Source of the DNA: an uncultured Eubacteriales bacterium
GTDB taxonomy: Bacteria > Bacillota > Clostridia > Saccharofermentanales > Saccharofermentanaceae
Length of the DNA stretch: 64,000 bases
Direction of reading: 5' to 3'
NCBI GenBank assembly: GCA_900314745.1
Contig: OMWK01000008.1
Coordinates: 174,611 to 238,610, forward strand
The position numbers were made by a program, and so were the translations under genes. A model generated the notes under the pieces. The model was not told the origin of the DNA. It searched no databases and worked only from the letters and a program-made list of their open reading frames with translations. Position 1 is the first letter of the stretch. Each line of letters starts with the position of its first letter. Of the stretch, positions 19,201 to 26,789 are shown one piece after another.

Positions 19201-19347
19201 TCTGTTTTGGAGATTCGTGATAAAGATTATGAAAACAACAGAACTCCAACTGCTTTTAAGAGTTATATAGCAGATAAGTTGATTAAGGTGTCTCCTAAGG
19301 AGCTGGATAATATTTGTTATGTTCTTACTTATACAGGGGAGGAGTAG
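16291..19347 (+). CDS. HerA/FtsK-type DNA-translocase-like ATPase with glycine-zipper segment
   Basis: The C-terminal half is a HerA/DUF87-type P-loop ATPase. Walker A GSTGSGKS is at about residues 535-542, Walker B ITVLEEAH at about 761-768, and IVLRTPEANDREAVGR lies near the arginine-finger position. Such ATPases form hexameric rings that translocate DNA or protein. The N-terminal half is unusual. It has an alpha/beta region, then at about 255-320 a long Gly/Ala-rich hydrophobic stretch (SIGGTVAGIFAGVATGG, MLGGQIGGQVGGQL) like a glycine zipper that could insert in or cross a membrane. A segment containing ELGLHLGLPRMSVPGLPV precedes the ATPase domain. It is flanked within 3 bases on both sides by the other two operon genes. 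Confidence 0.8.
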   Translation: MSESTIINKTNNDNAEISLDNRIEIIEEGLRKKYLSRLTEMEIVPVGDLPDLESDLIDNVRLFNITEMVYQKGEPATDKFTTVFNTLATYNASVFVIIDSNGVKTNFYVGVRNNESDDTVKRSTVTLGDTLKNTLIGHFPGMKISNVDRSKITELSNKIIKQNNMTSVSVVGNSKSENPEGDEHFVQGIEKLALALTGRQYIGIFVAQNQSPQSVQVMRRNYEELYTKLSPYQSVQTSLNETTSESRNKSFSEMNGKQKAATIAGSLMSIGGTVAGIFAGVATGGASAAASAAAAAGINTGAGMLGGQIGGQVGGQLNSFISSLAPVEQISTSNSQSETRTVENKQVTDMLKLIDGQLDRLEEFDSYGMWNVAGYFISDDMSATEIAASNYRSLMNGEKSGREVSAINSWRRNNPYQLGDFSDLTTYLSRFVHPQFYYGHSKDRAIITNASTEISGKELGLHLGLPRMSVPGLPVIEHAEFGKEVYRYQLFSRDDRVDNPEDRLTLGKVFDLGQITDKVVELNNKTLNMHTFITGSTGSGKSNCVYQMLTELYQDKIPFLVIEPAKGEYKDVFGNWPDVNVYSTNPKISELININPFIFPESIHVLEHVDGLVEIFSVCWPMYDAMPAFFKDAILKSYESVGWDLGSSTFYGDTIEYPDFETLAEQLEELINSSDYASDIKSNYKGALITRVKSLTVGLNRFIFTKEQTPYEELFDKNCIIDVSRVKSTETTALIMGLMVYILNEYRTDRKLAHNMECNHITVLEEAHNLLKNTNGSQESELISKSVQMLTNSIAEMRACGEGFIIVDQSPSSVDIAAIKNTNTKIVLRTPEANDREAVGRSMGLTEDQVNEIAKLPKGVAVVYQNDWVNPVLTMIDKANVDDTDTYRAQTKMVIVPMRTARTVIVKMLMHPWFGEKKYSREELMDALKILSLTRKDRSTVESYIDKYCLFGGSLIWKKDDMDELSALVNSVLEIRDKDYENNRTPTAFKSYIADKLIKVSPKELDNICYVLTYTGEE

Positions 19348-19350
19348 TTC

Positions 19351-21288
19351 ATGATGCTAGAGAGTTTTGATCAATCATTAATGGATGTCGAGAAGAATAG
19401 TGTTAATGGAATAAGACATTCGCTAAATAAGAGTTTTGACTCTGGATTTGATGGTGATTCAGATGTATTCATGAATAACGATTCAGAGGGGATTGATAAT
19501 AGTCTTGCTAATTGGTTAGGTCTCGGAAATTCTGCCAGTAATATAGATGGAATAAGAGAGAATCGTGCCTCCATCTATGAAATCATCGATGATATGTTTA
19601 ACGGCCATGAAATTGATGATTCTGGTAGAAGATCTCTTAGTATTAATGATGTCTGTAGCCGTAGGATTAATCCGGAATTTCGAAATAGTAATATTAGGCA
19701 GCAAGCTGGGTTTATAGCTGAGATACTTAGTACGGGTCGAGAGAATATGCTGGCCAACATTGAGGGTACAGGAGCCAGATCTTACAGAGTCGATGACCTA
19801 CCTGAGTCAGTCCGACAGGAATTACGGGCTATGGGAGATAATTATAATTATGCAATTAGGAATGATGAACTGGTAGACCGAATTAGGATTAATCCGGATA
19901 ATACTTTTGAAAGGATTCAAACTAAGTTTGTTGGATCTGACGCCAGTTCTTGTCTGAGTGAATTAACGTCTCGAAGATATGATAAGTATTTTGATAGTAT
20001 GCTTGATGGTCAGCCGATAGTAGATCGCATCGAAATACCGCCGGAGTATTATTATGAGATAGTGAGTGTTTTGATTCCAGATAGGATTTCAAATTATGAA
20101 AACCAGTTGGAACGAGTTTTGGCTGATGGTAACACGGCCGCTGCAGAGAGAATTCAATCAAATATAGATAGATTGAATGCGATTAGTAACACTGTCGAAG
20201 CCAGTAGTATAAGCTTGCGAGATGCCTGTTTTGCCAGAATGCATCCCCAAGTATATGCTGCAACAATGTTCGCAAGAGGAACTGTTGTAGCAGGTGTCCG
20301 TGAGGGGCTTGAAGGCGCTGCGTTTACTGCTGCGGTCACGGCTGGCGTATCAACCATTGATAATTATCGTTTGTATATGAATGGTGAAATAAGCATAGAA
20401 GATGCTTTGTTAGATATTGCGAGAGATACCGGAGTTGCTGCCGCGGAAGGTTTTATTCCAGACTTCATTACGGGTTCTGTGAATTATGCTTTCCGAAATT
20501 CGTCACATTCTTTATTACAATCTCTTTCGGCGTATCATATCCCGACTATGGTTATATCCTTTGGAATAGATTCATATGATGAGATTTCCGATTATGCAGC
20601 TGGTGAGATTACTGGTTTAGAGTTAGCGTATGAGTTAGGAGATAATGCGATGCAAGTTCTTGGTGCAACTGCGGGCGCGACTGTTCTTACTCCAGTGCCA
20701 GGTGGATCGTTTGTTGGCGCTGTAGCAGGTGCGGCCTTGGCATCGAAAGCTTATGAAACTGCTGTAGAACTAGCTGTTGAGTATGGACCAGATGCAATAG
20801 AGAGGATTAATGCAGTAGCGGATAGCTTTAAGACCGATGCATCAGCTATTGTTGCTGCCTCTATTGACCAAGTGGCGGAAGGTGCAGACGTTGTTAGTGA
20901 TGCTATGTCAGAGGCGGTTTCAGAGTTCCCCGAAAACGTAGCTGTTATTGGTTCAGAAATAAGCGAACAGATAGATTCTATTAGTGATGCAGCAGTAGAA
21001 CAAGTTCAAGAAGGCGCTGCTGTAGTTTCTGAAATTACAGATGCTGTTGTCGAAACAACCGTAGAAGTAGCAAGTGAAGTCGGTGAGCAGATTCAAGAGG
21101 GAATCGAAGTAACGTCAGAACGTATAGACCAGCTTGTTGACGCAGCTCAGACTTACGGAGAACAGATAATTGACTATGGAAATCAGGCTATCGAATATGT
21201 AATGGAGAATGCGCCTGAACAGGTCGACACGTTTATTAATTCTCTTAATGCTTTTGCTTCAGAGAATAATCTGCCTTTCTCTTGGTAA
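19351..21288 (+). CDS. PD-(D/E)XK-like protein with hydrophobic and coiled-coil tail
   Basis: Residues about 110-200 show a candidate nuclease core: QAGFIAE with E124, D176-R177, and Q190-T-K192 on a strand. This E ... D ... QxK spacing fits the PD-(D/E)XK superfamily. Residues about 305-475 contain several Gly/Ala-rich hydrophobic segments (ATAGATVLTPVPGG, GAVAGAALASKAYE) that may be membrane helices. Residues about 490-620 are repetitive, with the alternating acidic pattern VSDAMSEAVSE / ISDAAVEQVQEGAAVVSE and about 30-residue periodicity. The nuclease call is inference from motifs. Third gene of the AT-rich operon. Confidence 0.6.
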   Translation: MMLESFDQSLMDVEKNSVNGIRHSLNKSFDSGFDGDSDVFMNNDSEGIDNSLANWLGLGNSASNIDGIRENRASIYEIIDDMFNGHEIDDSGRRSLSINDVCSRRINPEFRNSNIRQQAGFIAEILSTGRENMLANIEGTGARSYRVDDLPESVRQELRAMGDNYNYAIRNDELVDRIRINPDNTFERIQTKFVGSDASSCLSELTSRRYDKYFDSMLDGQPIVDRIEIPPEYYYEIVSVLIPDRISNYENQLERVLADGNTAAAERIQSNIDRLNAISNTVEASSISLRDACFARMHPQVYAATMFARGTVVAGVREGLEGAAFTAAVTAGVSTIDNYRLYMNGEISIEDALLDIARDTGVAAAEGFIPDFITGSVNYAFRNSSHSLLQSLSAYHIPTMVISFGIDSYDEISDYAAGEITGLELAYELGDNAMQVLGATAGATVLTPVPGGSFVGAVAGAALASKAYETAVELAVEYGPDAIERINAVADSFKTDASAIVAASIDQVAEGADVVSDAMSEAVSEFPENVAVIGSEISEQIDSISDAAVEQVQEGAAVVSEITDAVVETTVEVASEVGEQIQEGIEVTSERIDQLVDAAQTYGEQIIDYGNQAIEYVMENAPEQVDTFINSLNAFASENNLPFSW

Positions 21289-21474
21289 TTAATGTTATTG
21301 ATGTTGGAGATAGTGATGATTATAAACAGTTATTGAGTTTATATATGTGACACAATAATGTGAGCAATATTATTGGAGGTAACTCCTATTCAACTACCAA
21401 TAAACCATTAACACTTTACCCTCCTCCTTGATAAAATGAACCCGAATGCCGAGGGGCGTATTAAGGAGGTTCGT

Positions 21475-21705
21475 ATGCCGCACGTAGAGATTAAGTGTTA
21501 TCCCGGAAGGACAGAGGAAGTTAAGAGGGCGTGTGCCGAGAGGGTGGCGGCGGATGTTGCCGAGACGCTCGGGTGTCCTGCGACGGCCGTGTCGGTCGCT
21601 ATTAAGGAGATACCGCAGGAAGAGTGGAAGGACAAGGTCTATGACGGGCAGATCATGGCCGACAAGGATGCGCTCTACGTCGCGCCGGGGTATACCTGCG
21701 ACTGA
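21475..21705 (+). CDS. 4-oxalocrotonate tautomerase family protein, copy 1
   Basis: A 76-residue tautomerase-superfamily subunit. After Met removal, Pro1 would be the catalytic base, and Arg11 (PHVEIKCYPGR) matches the substrate-binding Arg of 4-OT. ATG 21475 was chosen because the protein must start with Pro1 and because AAGGAGG lies at 21463-21469. An upstream in-frame ATG would bury the proline. It is about 85% identical in sequence pattern to the copy at 26790. Physiological substrate unknown; PptA-like promiscuous tautomerase is likely. Confidence 0.85.
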   Translation: MPHVEIKCYPGRTEEVKRACAERVAADVAETLGCPATAVSVAIKEIPQEEWKDKVYDGQIMADKDALYVAPGYTCD

Positions 21706-21879
21706 GGTAAACCGGCACAACGCAGTCTATAAACAGCAAATAAAAAACAGATGTGATGCCGTAATTATAGACAAGTGAAAGAATATTTAATCAAGATTAA
21801 TCATATCTGATGTGCATATATGATTGTCTTAATCGAAGAATAAACACAAACAGGTGCCGGGAGGAATATAACTGTGTCT

Positions 21880-22237
21880 TTAATCTTCATCTAGATTTAT
21901 ACCTGAAAGCATAGATGAAATGATAAGTTGACCATGATAACCTCCGTCTTTGCCAACACCAACCACTATTTGATAATTGGGATTTAAAATTTCAAAAATG
22001 TTGGTCATCTGAAAACAGTCATGCTTATCAAAATTCATAAGATTAAATATAAACTTGTCATCTGATAATTCGTATACGACGCCTTCATCAAATTCCAACT
22101 TGCCAGTTCTCATATCCTTTAAGCCAAGCAAATCTGTTGAATAATCGCGCTTAACAAAATACAGCCTCCATATTCCATTATATTCATTAGCGTTTGCCCG
22201 TTTTGCAATCTCATAAAACAGAATGAAGAAAGAATAA
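21880..22237 (-). pseudogene. N-terminally truncated unknown gene
   Basis: An open minus-strand frame runs from just after a TAG at about 22238-22240 to the stop at 21880. It contains a coherent protein (FYEIAKRANANEYNGIW ... GGYHGQLIISSMLSG) with no ATG at its head; the first usable start is a TTG halfway in. The missing start and overlap with an integrase remnant on the other strand suggest a broken end of a larger gene. It resembles small immunity- or effector-type proteins only in size. Function unknown. Confidence 0.4.
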
Positions 22238-22482
22238 AACGTCTAATAGATGTTAATCATACGCTTGCATACTTTGATCATAAAGATGGTAAAGGATTCT
22301 ACTTTTCTGTTGGTTCTCCCAAAACAGAAAACGGATATCGCAAGGTTGTTATGACACAAGCAGTAAAAGCCGCATTCGTCATGGAAAAGAAGTATCAAGA
22401 GAAGAAGGCGGAAGTCGCAAAAAACGAAGCAAGCCGGGAGCATCCGGTACCAAGCAAGACGAAGGAGACGGCTCTGGGATAA
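22219..22482 (+). pseudogene. Tyrosine recombinase/integrase remnant
   Basis: This frame has no start codon but encodes a stretch typical of the central catalytic part of Tn916/phage-type integrases: IDVNHTLAYF, then KGFYFSVGSPKTENGYR and KVVMTQAVKAAF. In that family the pattern I.VN.TL.Y ... F..PKT..S.R.V.M lies between the catalytic Arg and the HxxR box. Neither the N-terminal domain nor HxxR/Tyr is present, so it cannot be active. It marks the scar of an integrative element immediately after the AT-rich operon and the first tautomerase. Confidence 0.65.
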
Positions 22483-22580
22483 TGCTCAGGGATCGTTTAA
22501 GGAAGCTAATGGCAGATTGGGGCAGTCATCCGGCTGCCCCGGTCGTTCTTGAGGGGATGGAAGAAGATGAACGATTATGA
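22482..22580 (+). CDS. Small ORF coupled to integrase remnant
   Basis: A 32-codon frame starts at an ATG overlapping the stop of the integrase remnant (TAATG) and carries DWGSHPAAPVVLEGMEED. It ends inside the next small ORF. Coupling suggests it belonged to the lost element. Short length makes this tentative. Confidence 0.25.
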   Translation: MLRDRLRKLMADWGSHPAAPVVLEGMEEDERL

Positions 22581-22671
22581 CAGTGAAGATGCAGCACTTG
22601 TGATAGCAGGTGTATTTGCGGCGTTTTGCGTGGGCAGATTTATCCTGATGTTTCTGCTTGCCATGCTATAA
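22567..22671 (+). CDS. 34-residue putative membrane peptide
   Basis: ATG 22567 is preceded by GAGGGGATGGAAG, a fair RBS. The peptide has an acidic head (MNDYDSED) and one hydrophobic helix of about 22 residues ending in MFLLAML. It overlaps the previous small ORF by 14 bases. It could be a small holin-like or regulatory membrane peptide; function unknown. Confidence 0.35.
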   Translation: MNDYDSEDAALVIAGVFAAFCVGRFILMFLLAML

Positions 22672-22742
22672 TATCCGAAGGTAAATATGTCGATAATATT
22701 TTTTTAGGATGTTTTTAGTATAAAAGAGACAGGAGCCGGTAA

Positions 22743-23624
22743 ATGATATCAGTGCTTATAATCATTGGTAGCATCATAATGGTTGGAAATATAATTGCAT
22801 ATATCAGTTTTATCAGAACCTCGACCGACGTGATGCTGTCCGGTAAGCGAGGCGAACCGATATGGGAAAAGATAGGCCTTGCACTTCTTGTTTTCTTTCT
22901 TTTGGGATATCTGGGAGTTGCTTTTTGTGGCAAACCGGGTCTTCTGATGGCTGGGATATTGTTCTTCGGGGCTATATTTGTATCGCTGGCTTTAGTGCTT
23001 TTATACCACCTGGTAGATACCCTTAAGGACAGGAGTATTGAGGTTACCGAGACGTTGATCGGAGTAATAGAGGCTAGGGATTCCAATCTGAACGGACACA
23101 GTCGTAACGTACAGATGTTATCAATGTGCCTTTATAAACATCTGCCGGCATTCATGAAGGAAGGGATAAGTCCGGTTAGCTTTGAATATGCAGCATTGCT
23201 ACATGACGTAGGAAAACTGGGAGTGCCGGAGTCCATTCTGAACAAACCCGGTAAACTGGACGATGAAGAATGGGATGTAATGAAGCAACACCCGAAGATA
23301 GCCATGGATCTGCTTAGGACGCTTCCGTCGTTTGATGAGATAAAGGAATGGATCCTGTATCATCACGAAAGGATGGATGGCAAAGGATACTACGGATTAC
23401 CGGGAGAAGATATACCGATGGCAGCAAGGATCATAGCTGTCTGTGATACCTATTCCGCTATAACGATGCGTCGATCTTATAAGGATAAGCGGACACATGA
23501 AGAAGCTATGGATATAATAAATGATGTGTCGGGATCACAGCTTGATCCGGATATAGTAGCTGTTTTTATGACAATTCCTAAAGAAGAGCTACAGGCATGT
23601 ACGCCGGAGACGGTGGATTTTTAG
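22743..23624 (+). CDS. Membrane-bound HD-GYP domain phosphodiesterase
   Basis: Three hydrophobic helices in the first 95 residues anchor the protein. The C-terminal HD-GYP domain has LLHDVGKLG (H154-D155), HHERMDGKGYYG (about 207-219, GYP replaced by GYY) and the usual VCDTYSAI segment. HD-GYP enzymes hydrolyse cyclic di-GMP or related cyclic dinucleotides at a metal centre. All metal ligands expected by the motif appear present. It stands alone, 56 bases before an EamA transporter. Confidence 0.85.
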   Translation: MISVLIIIGSIIMVGNIIAYISFIRTSTDVMLSGKRGEPIWEKIGLALLVFFLLGYLGVAFCGKPGLLMAGILFFGAIFVSLALVLLYHLVDTLKDRSIEVTETLIGVIEARDSNLNGHSRNVQMLSMCLYKHLPAFMKEGISPVSFEYAALLHDVGKLGVPESILNKPGKLDDEEWDVMKQHPKIAMDLLRTLPSFDEIKEWILYHHERMDGKGYYGLPGEDIPMAARIIAVCDTYSAITMRRSYKDKRTHEEAMDIINDVSGSQLDPDIVAVFMTIPKEELQACTPETVDF

Positions 23625-23680
23625 ATTCTCTTTCAGCATAAACGACTAAAGTTTTCAGAAAAAATAAGTAATGTAATCTG

Positions 23681-24568
23681 ATGGATAAAAATAAAATTAA
23701 AGGAATCTTATTAACAACTATAGGTGCTGCCTGCTGGGGGCTTTCTGGCTCAGTCGGGCAGTATCTTTTTGACGTGCAGATGATGGACAGCAGATGGCTT
23801 GTTCCTATCAGATTGGGACTTTCCGGAGTACTAATACTGCTATACTCACTCATCAAGTACCCTAATTCTGTTTTTTTACCATGGAAAAGCAAAGAAAAGA
23901 CAATAACCATGCTCATCTATGGACTGGCAGGTGTGTCAGCATGTCAATTTTTATACTTTCTCACCATCGAACTCTCAACTGCGGCTATTGGAACAATCAT
24001 GCAGGATCTGGCTCCAATATTTATATTGGGATATACATGCATAACAACCAAAAGGTTTCCTAAGTTTTTGGAAATATTGTCAATCATAATGGCTATACTA
24101 GGCGTTTTCTTCCTTACAAGCCATGGCAATATTACTACAATGACAGTACCGTCACTTGCACTGATTACAGGTGTCTTAAGTGCTGTTTGTGTTATGATTT
24201 ATAATGTGCTTGCTCCTAAACTCACGAACGATATTCCTGTCATAGTCGCTCAGGGATGGTCATTCCTGCTTGGAGGTATATGCATAGGTATCATTTTCAG
24301 AACCTGGACAATCCACTATATTCCAAATCTCTATGGCATATTAGGCATTATATTCGTTATTGTAGTTGGCAACCTCTGCGCCTTTACTCTATATATCAGC
24401 GGTGTAAAACTTATCGGACCATCCAAAGCAATTCTCTATAGTTTTGCTGAGCCTCTGACCGCAGCAGTCATTTCTACTATAGTCCTCGGAAGCGCTTTTA
24501 CGGCATTTGATGCATTGGGTTTTGCGATGATCTTTACTATGTTATGGCTGATTACAGTCAGCAAATAA
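23681..24568 (+). CDS. EamA/DMT superfamily permease
   Basis: A 295-residue protein with ten hydrophobic helices arranged as two EamA repeats (first about 8-140, second about 155-290). The typical opening is GILLTTIGAACWGLSGS, and the second repeat carries NLCAFTLYISGVKLIGPSKA. Members export or import small metabolites; substrate cannot be told. A terminator follows at 24602. Confidence 0.9.
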   Translation: MDKNKIKGILLTTIGAACWGLSGSVGQYLFDVQMMDSRWLVPIRLGLSGVLILLYSLIKYPNSVFLPWKSKEKTITMLIYGLAGVSACQFLYFLTIELSTAAIGTIMQDLAPIFILGYTCITTKRFPKFLEILSIIMAILGVFFLTSHGNITTMTVPSLALITGVLSAVCVMIYNVLAPKLTNDIPVIVAQGWSFLLGGICIGIIFRTWTIHYIPNLYGILGIIFVIVVGNLCAFTLYISGVKLIGPSKAILYSFAEPLTAAVISTIVLGSAFTAFDALGFAMIFTMLWLITVSK

Positions 24569-24601
24569 AAACAACTATCGTTTTCTGTTTATGTGCTATA
24601 T

Positions 24602-24635
24602 AAAGGCCGTCCGAGTAGACGACCTTTATTATTCT
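24602..24635 (+). terminator. Terminator after EamA gene
   Basis: AAAGG and CGTC (24602-24610) pair with GACG and CCTTT (24619-24627), with a one-base bulge on each side, followed by ATTATTCTT. It separates the permease from the Fic module. Confidence 0.6.
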
Positions 24636-24696
24636 TAATCTTTGATCATACACTCAGCTGATTCAATTAATGAAACACTAGTATGAACATTGATGT

Positions 24697-24717
24697 TATA
24701 ATCATTCTATCGGAGGT
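24697..24717 (+). promoter_or_regulatory. -10 and RBS for the Fic module
   Basis: TATAAT at 24697-24702 and CGGAGG at 24712-24717 lie directly before the antitoxin start at 24723. No convincing -35 was seen. Confidence 0.5.
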
Positions 24718-24722
24718 CAATT

Positions 24723-24852
24723 ATGTCGAACGAACTCGCTTTAGCTAATGCAATAGCATCGGTGGAGATGGAGTCGGCAGTATTCTGATAATGAGCTTAC
24801 TTGGGCTGAGTTCCTTGCAAAAGCACTTGAGATAGTTAATAAGCAGGAATAA
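24723..24852 (+). pseudogene. VbhA-like Fic antitoxin with internal deletion
   Basis: The first frame gives MSNELALANAIASVEMES and then stops at codon 22. In another frame the text continues RQYSDNELTWAEF ... LEIVNKQE and ends in a TAA that overlaps the Fic ATG. Both halves look like parts of one small VbhA-type antitoxin, whose inhibitory helix carries (S/T)xxxE(G/N); here S-V-E-M-E is present but the next residue is Ser. An out-of-frame deletion near 24770 has removed the middle, so a normal antitoxin cannot be made. Confidence 0.6.
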
Positions 24853-25439
24853 TGGGCTATAGTATTGATCCTATAACAGATGATTGTTATGAAGGTACAA
24901 CTTGTCTGATTAACAAGTTTGGTATTACAGATGAGATAAAGCTTTCACAACTTGAAACTATGATCACTACTGCGAAGTGCAAGGCGCTTGAAGTAACGCC
25001 TATTGATGGTGATTTTAGTTTTAACCACTATAAGTCTATTCATAAATACATCTTCGAGGATTTGTATGATTGGGCTGGTCAGATTAGGACTGTAGCGATT
25101 TCTAAAAAAGGCACCAATTTTGCTATGCCTGATACGATTAATTCACTTGCCCAAAGCATATTTAGCGGTTTGCAGAAAGAGAACTGTTATGTCGGATATG
25201 ATCGTGAACAGTTTATTCGTTCAATCGTTGACCTGTATTGTAAGATTAATATGCTTCATCCCTTCAGGGAAGGAAACGGAAGAACTCAAAGAGTCTTCCT
25301 GACACAGCTTATACGCCATGCCGGGTATGGCATTAATTTCTCAACTATAGATACAGATGAGTTAATGATTGCAACTATTCAGTCAGCAAATGGAGTAACT
25401 GACTATTTGTATTCGTTGTTTAGAGAATGCATTGATTAA
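24852..25439 (+). CDS. fic: Fic domain AMP-transferase toxin
   Basis: A class I-like Fic protein of 195 residues. The catalytic loop HPFREGNGRTQR (about 136-147) is an intact HPFx(D/E)GNGRxxR, giving the base His136 and the phosphate-binding residues used to transfer AMP to a hydroxyl side chain. The flap region (GTNFAMPDTI) is present. The ATG overlaps the antitoxin remnant stop (TAATG). With the antitoxin broken, the toxin would have to be silent, inactivated in a way not visible, or inhibited in trans. Confidence 0.85.
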   Translation: MGYSIDPITDDCYEGTTCLINKFGITDEIKLSQLETMITTAKCKALEVTPIDGDFSFNHYKSIHKYIFEDLYDWAGQIRTVAISKKGTNFAMPDTINSLAQSIFSGLQKENCYVGYDREQFIRSIVDLYCKINMLHPFREGNGRTQRVFLTQLIRHAGYGINFSTIDTDELMIATIQSANGVTDYLYSLFRECID

Positions 25440-25442
25440 GAC

Positions 25443-25622
25443 CCTTCTCGCCTTGGTAAAGAAATGCCCAATGGTGTTGAGCCCCATTTGACTTTTGTAA
25501 AGTATCCACATGAAAAAACATATAAATACGCTGGTGTGTATGCTCGTGTTCGACGAGACAAAGAACTTGGATGGGTATACGAGAGACTTGCTGAAGATAT
25601 CTATACAAAGGACTATCTGTAA
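25443..25622 (+). pseudogene. C-terminal fragment of unknown gene
   Basis: A frame without a start encodes EPHLTFVKYPHEKTYKYAG and GWVYERLAEDIYTKDYL before a TAA. It reads as the tail of a larger protein truncated by whatever event brought it next to fic. The parent family is not recognised with certainty. Confidence 0.3.
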
Positions 25623-25777
25623 CATGATTTCCTGCCATAGAGAAAAGGTCTTGAAAAGTTGACCTCTAAAGCATGTATTTCATTCGCCAACACTAAAGTA
25701 CATGCGAATAGCAATCAACCGGTTACGCCATTTTTGACACCACACCAACATGGTCTTGATTGGTTTTGAATGGGCTT

Positions 25778-25897
25778 GTGAATGGAAAATACAAAAAGGC
25801 TGAGAAGTACTGCAATTACAATCGTTCTTGGCCGTTCCTGAATGGGTTTACGGCTGTTCTCAAAGGCGCTCTCCCGACACTCAAAATCATAAGTTGA
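25778..25897 (+). pseudogene. Short decayed coding fragment
   Basis: A frame beginning at a GTG encodes NGKYKKAEKYCNYNRSWPF and a short continuation to TGA. Composition looks protein-like, and the bases before it contain other protein-like pieces in different frames (TPHQHGLDWF), suggesting a gene broken by several small indels. The rest of 25623-26030 holds nothing I can support. Confidence 0.25.
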
Positions 25898-26068
25898 TAT
25901 AACTCATCATAATCGTGATTATGAGGGGCATAAGGTGATTCTGTGTGCTAGTTTGTACCAATAGTGTGCCAATTCATAGATATCGGTTTGAATGATATGT
26001 AGTACAGATGCATCCCTTTTACATTTTCTGCTACAATACCCCCATACCACCCACGGGGGATAGACACT

Positions 26069-26515
26069 ATGCACACCACAACTAGAACACACAGAACATT
26101 TAAGAACTCCATCATCAGAGCACTCGCGATCGCGGCGTTGGTAACTGTCAGCCTCGGCACACTCGCCGCATGCAGCGACGCCGCGGAGACGCAGTCGGAA
26201 GCGACAGGCAACGCAGACATCACATCTAACTGGCGCTACGTGAGCGTGACGTCGGATGAGGGGGAGACGATCATGAATGAGGGGCTTGATGCGCTGCCTG
26301 AGGATGAGACCCCGTACTTCATCTGCGACGGCACTGAGTTCCAGCTGCGCGTTTATGAGGACCACGTCGGCACGGGCACCGTTACCGCGAACGAGGACGA
26401 CACATACACGCTCGATCTTAACAACAGCGACACGGACGTGACCGCGATCATCGAGGGTAACACGCTCAATCTCGTTTTCCCTTCGGGAAGGATGCTGACA
26501 TTCGAAGCAGAGTAA
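26069..26515 (+). CDS. Putative lipoprotein
   Basis: A basic N-terminus and hydrophobic stretch lead to a lipobox LAAC with the lipidation Cys at about residue 35, then a Thr/Glu-rich linker. The 110-residue mature part (DITSNWRYVSVTSDEGE ... LVFPSGRMLTFE) is acidic and beta-rich, resembling lipocalin-like domains of Clostridia surface lipoproteins. TACAAT at 26032-26037 may be the -10, and GGGGGATAG precedes the start. It would be anchored on the outer face of the membrane. Ligand unknown. Confidence 0.75.
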   Translation: MHTTTRTHRTFKNSIIRALAIAALVTVSLGTLAACSDAAETQSEATGNADITSNWRYVSVTSDEGETIMNEGLDALPEDETPYFICDGTEFQLRVYEDHVGTGTVTANEDDTYTLDLNNSDTDVTAIIEGNTLNLVFPSGRMLTFEAE

Positions 26516-26568
26516 GGGCTCCCGCAAAACTTTTACACACTTTTCATTACTTTCGCGACACAGTAAGT

Positions 26569-26602
26569 AAGGTCTGTTGCTTAGGCGGCAGACCTTTGTT
26601 TT
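26569..26602 (+). terminator. Terminator after lipoprotein gene
   Basis: AAGGTCTG (26569-26576) pairs with CAGACCTT (26589-26596) around a 12-base loop, followed by TGTTTT. Confidence 0.7.
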
Positions 26603-26708
26603 GTGTGCCTTGGTTTGCTCCGTTCAGACGCAGATGAGTCGGGCACGCACAGGAAGAATCGTTTTCGCAGAGGGTTGGTCTTAACCTCCTCTCCAACCAA
26701 TTCTCGCC

Positions 26709-26733
26709 AGGGGTCCCTTCGGGGATCCCTTTT
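26709..26733 (+). terminator. Second terminator-like hairpin
   Basis: AGGGGTCCC and GGGATCCCT enclose the stable TTCG loop and are followed by TTTC. It lies 110 bases after the first terminator and 57 before the tautomerase, with no gene between. It could be an attenuator or the end of a short untranslated RNA covering about 26600-26730. Confidence 0.5.
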
Positions 26734-26789
26734 CATTTACGCGACGTGTTTGCTACAATAGCCACAAATGTAAAAGGAGGATTCCCCCC

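Noticed and set aside
14647..21288. Conjugation or type IV secretion locus
   Set aside because: Although the ATPase is of the HerA/FtsK class, there is no relaxase, VirB4, coupling protein or pilin gene nearby.
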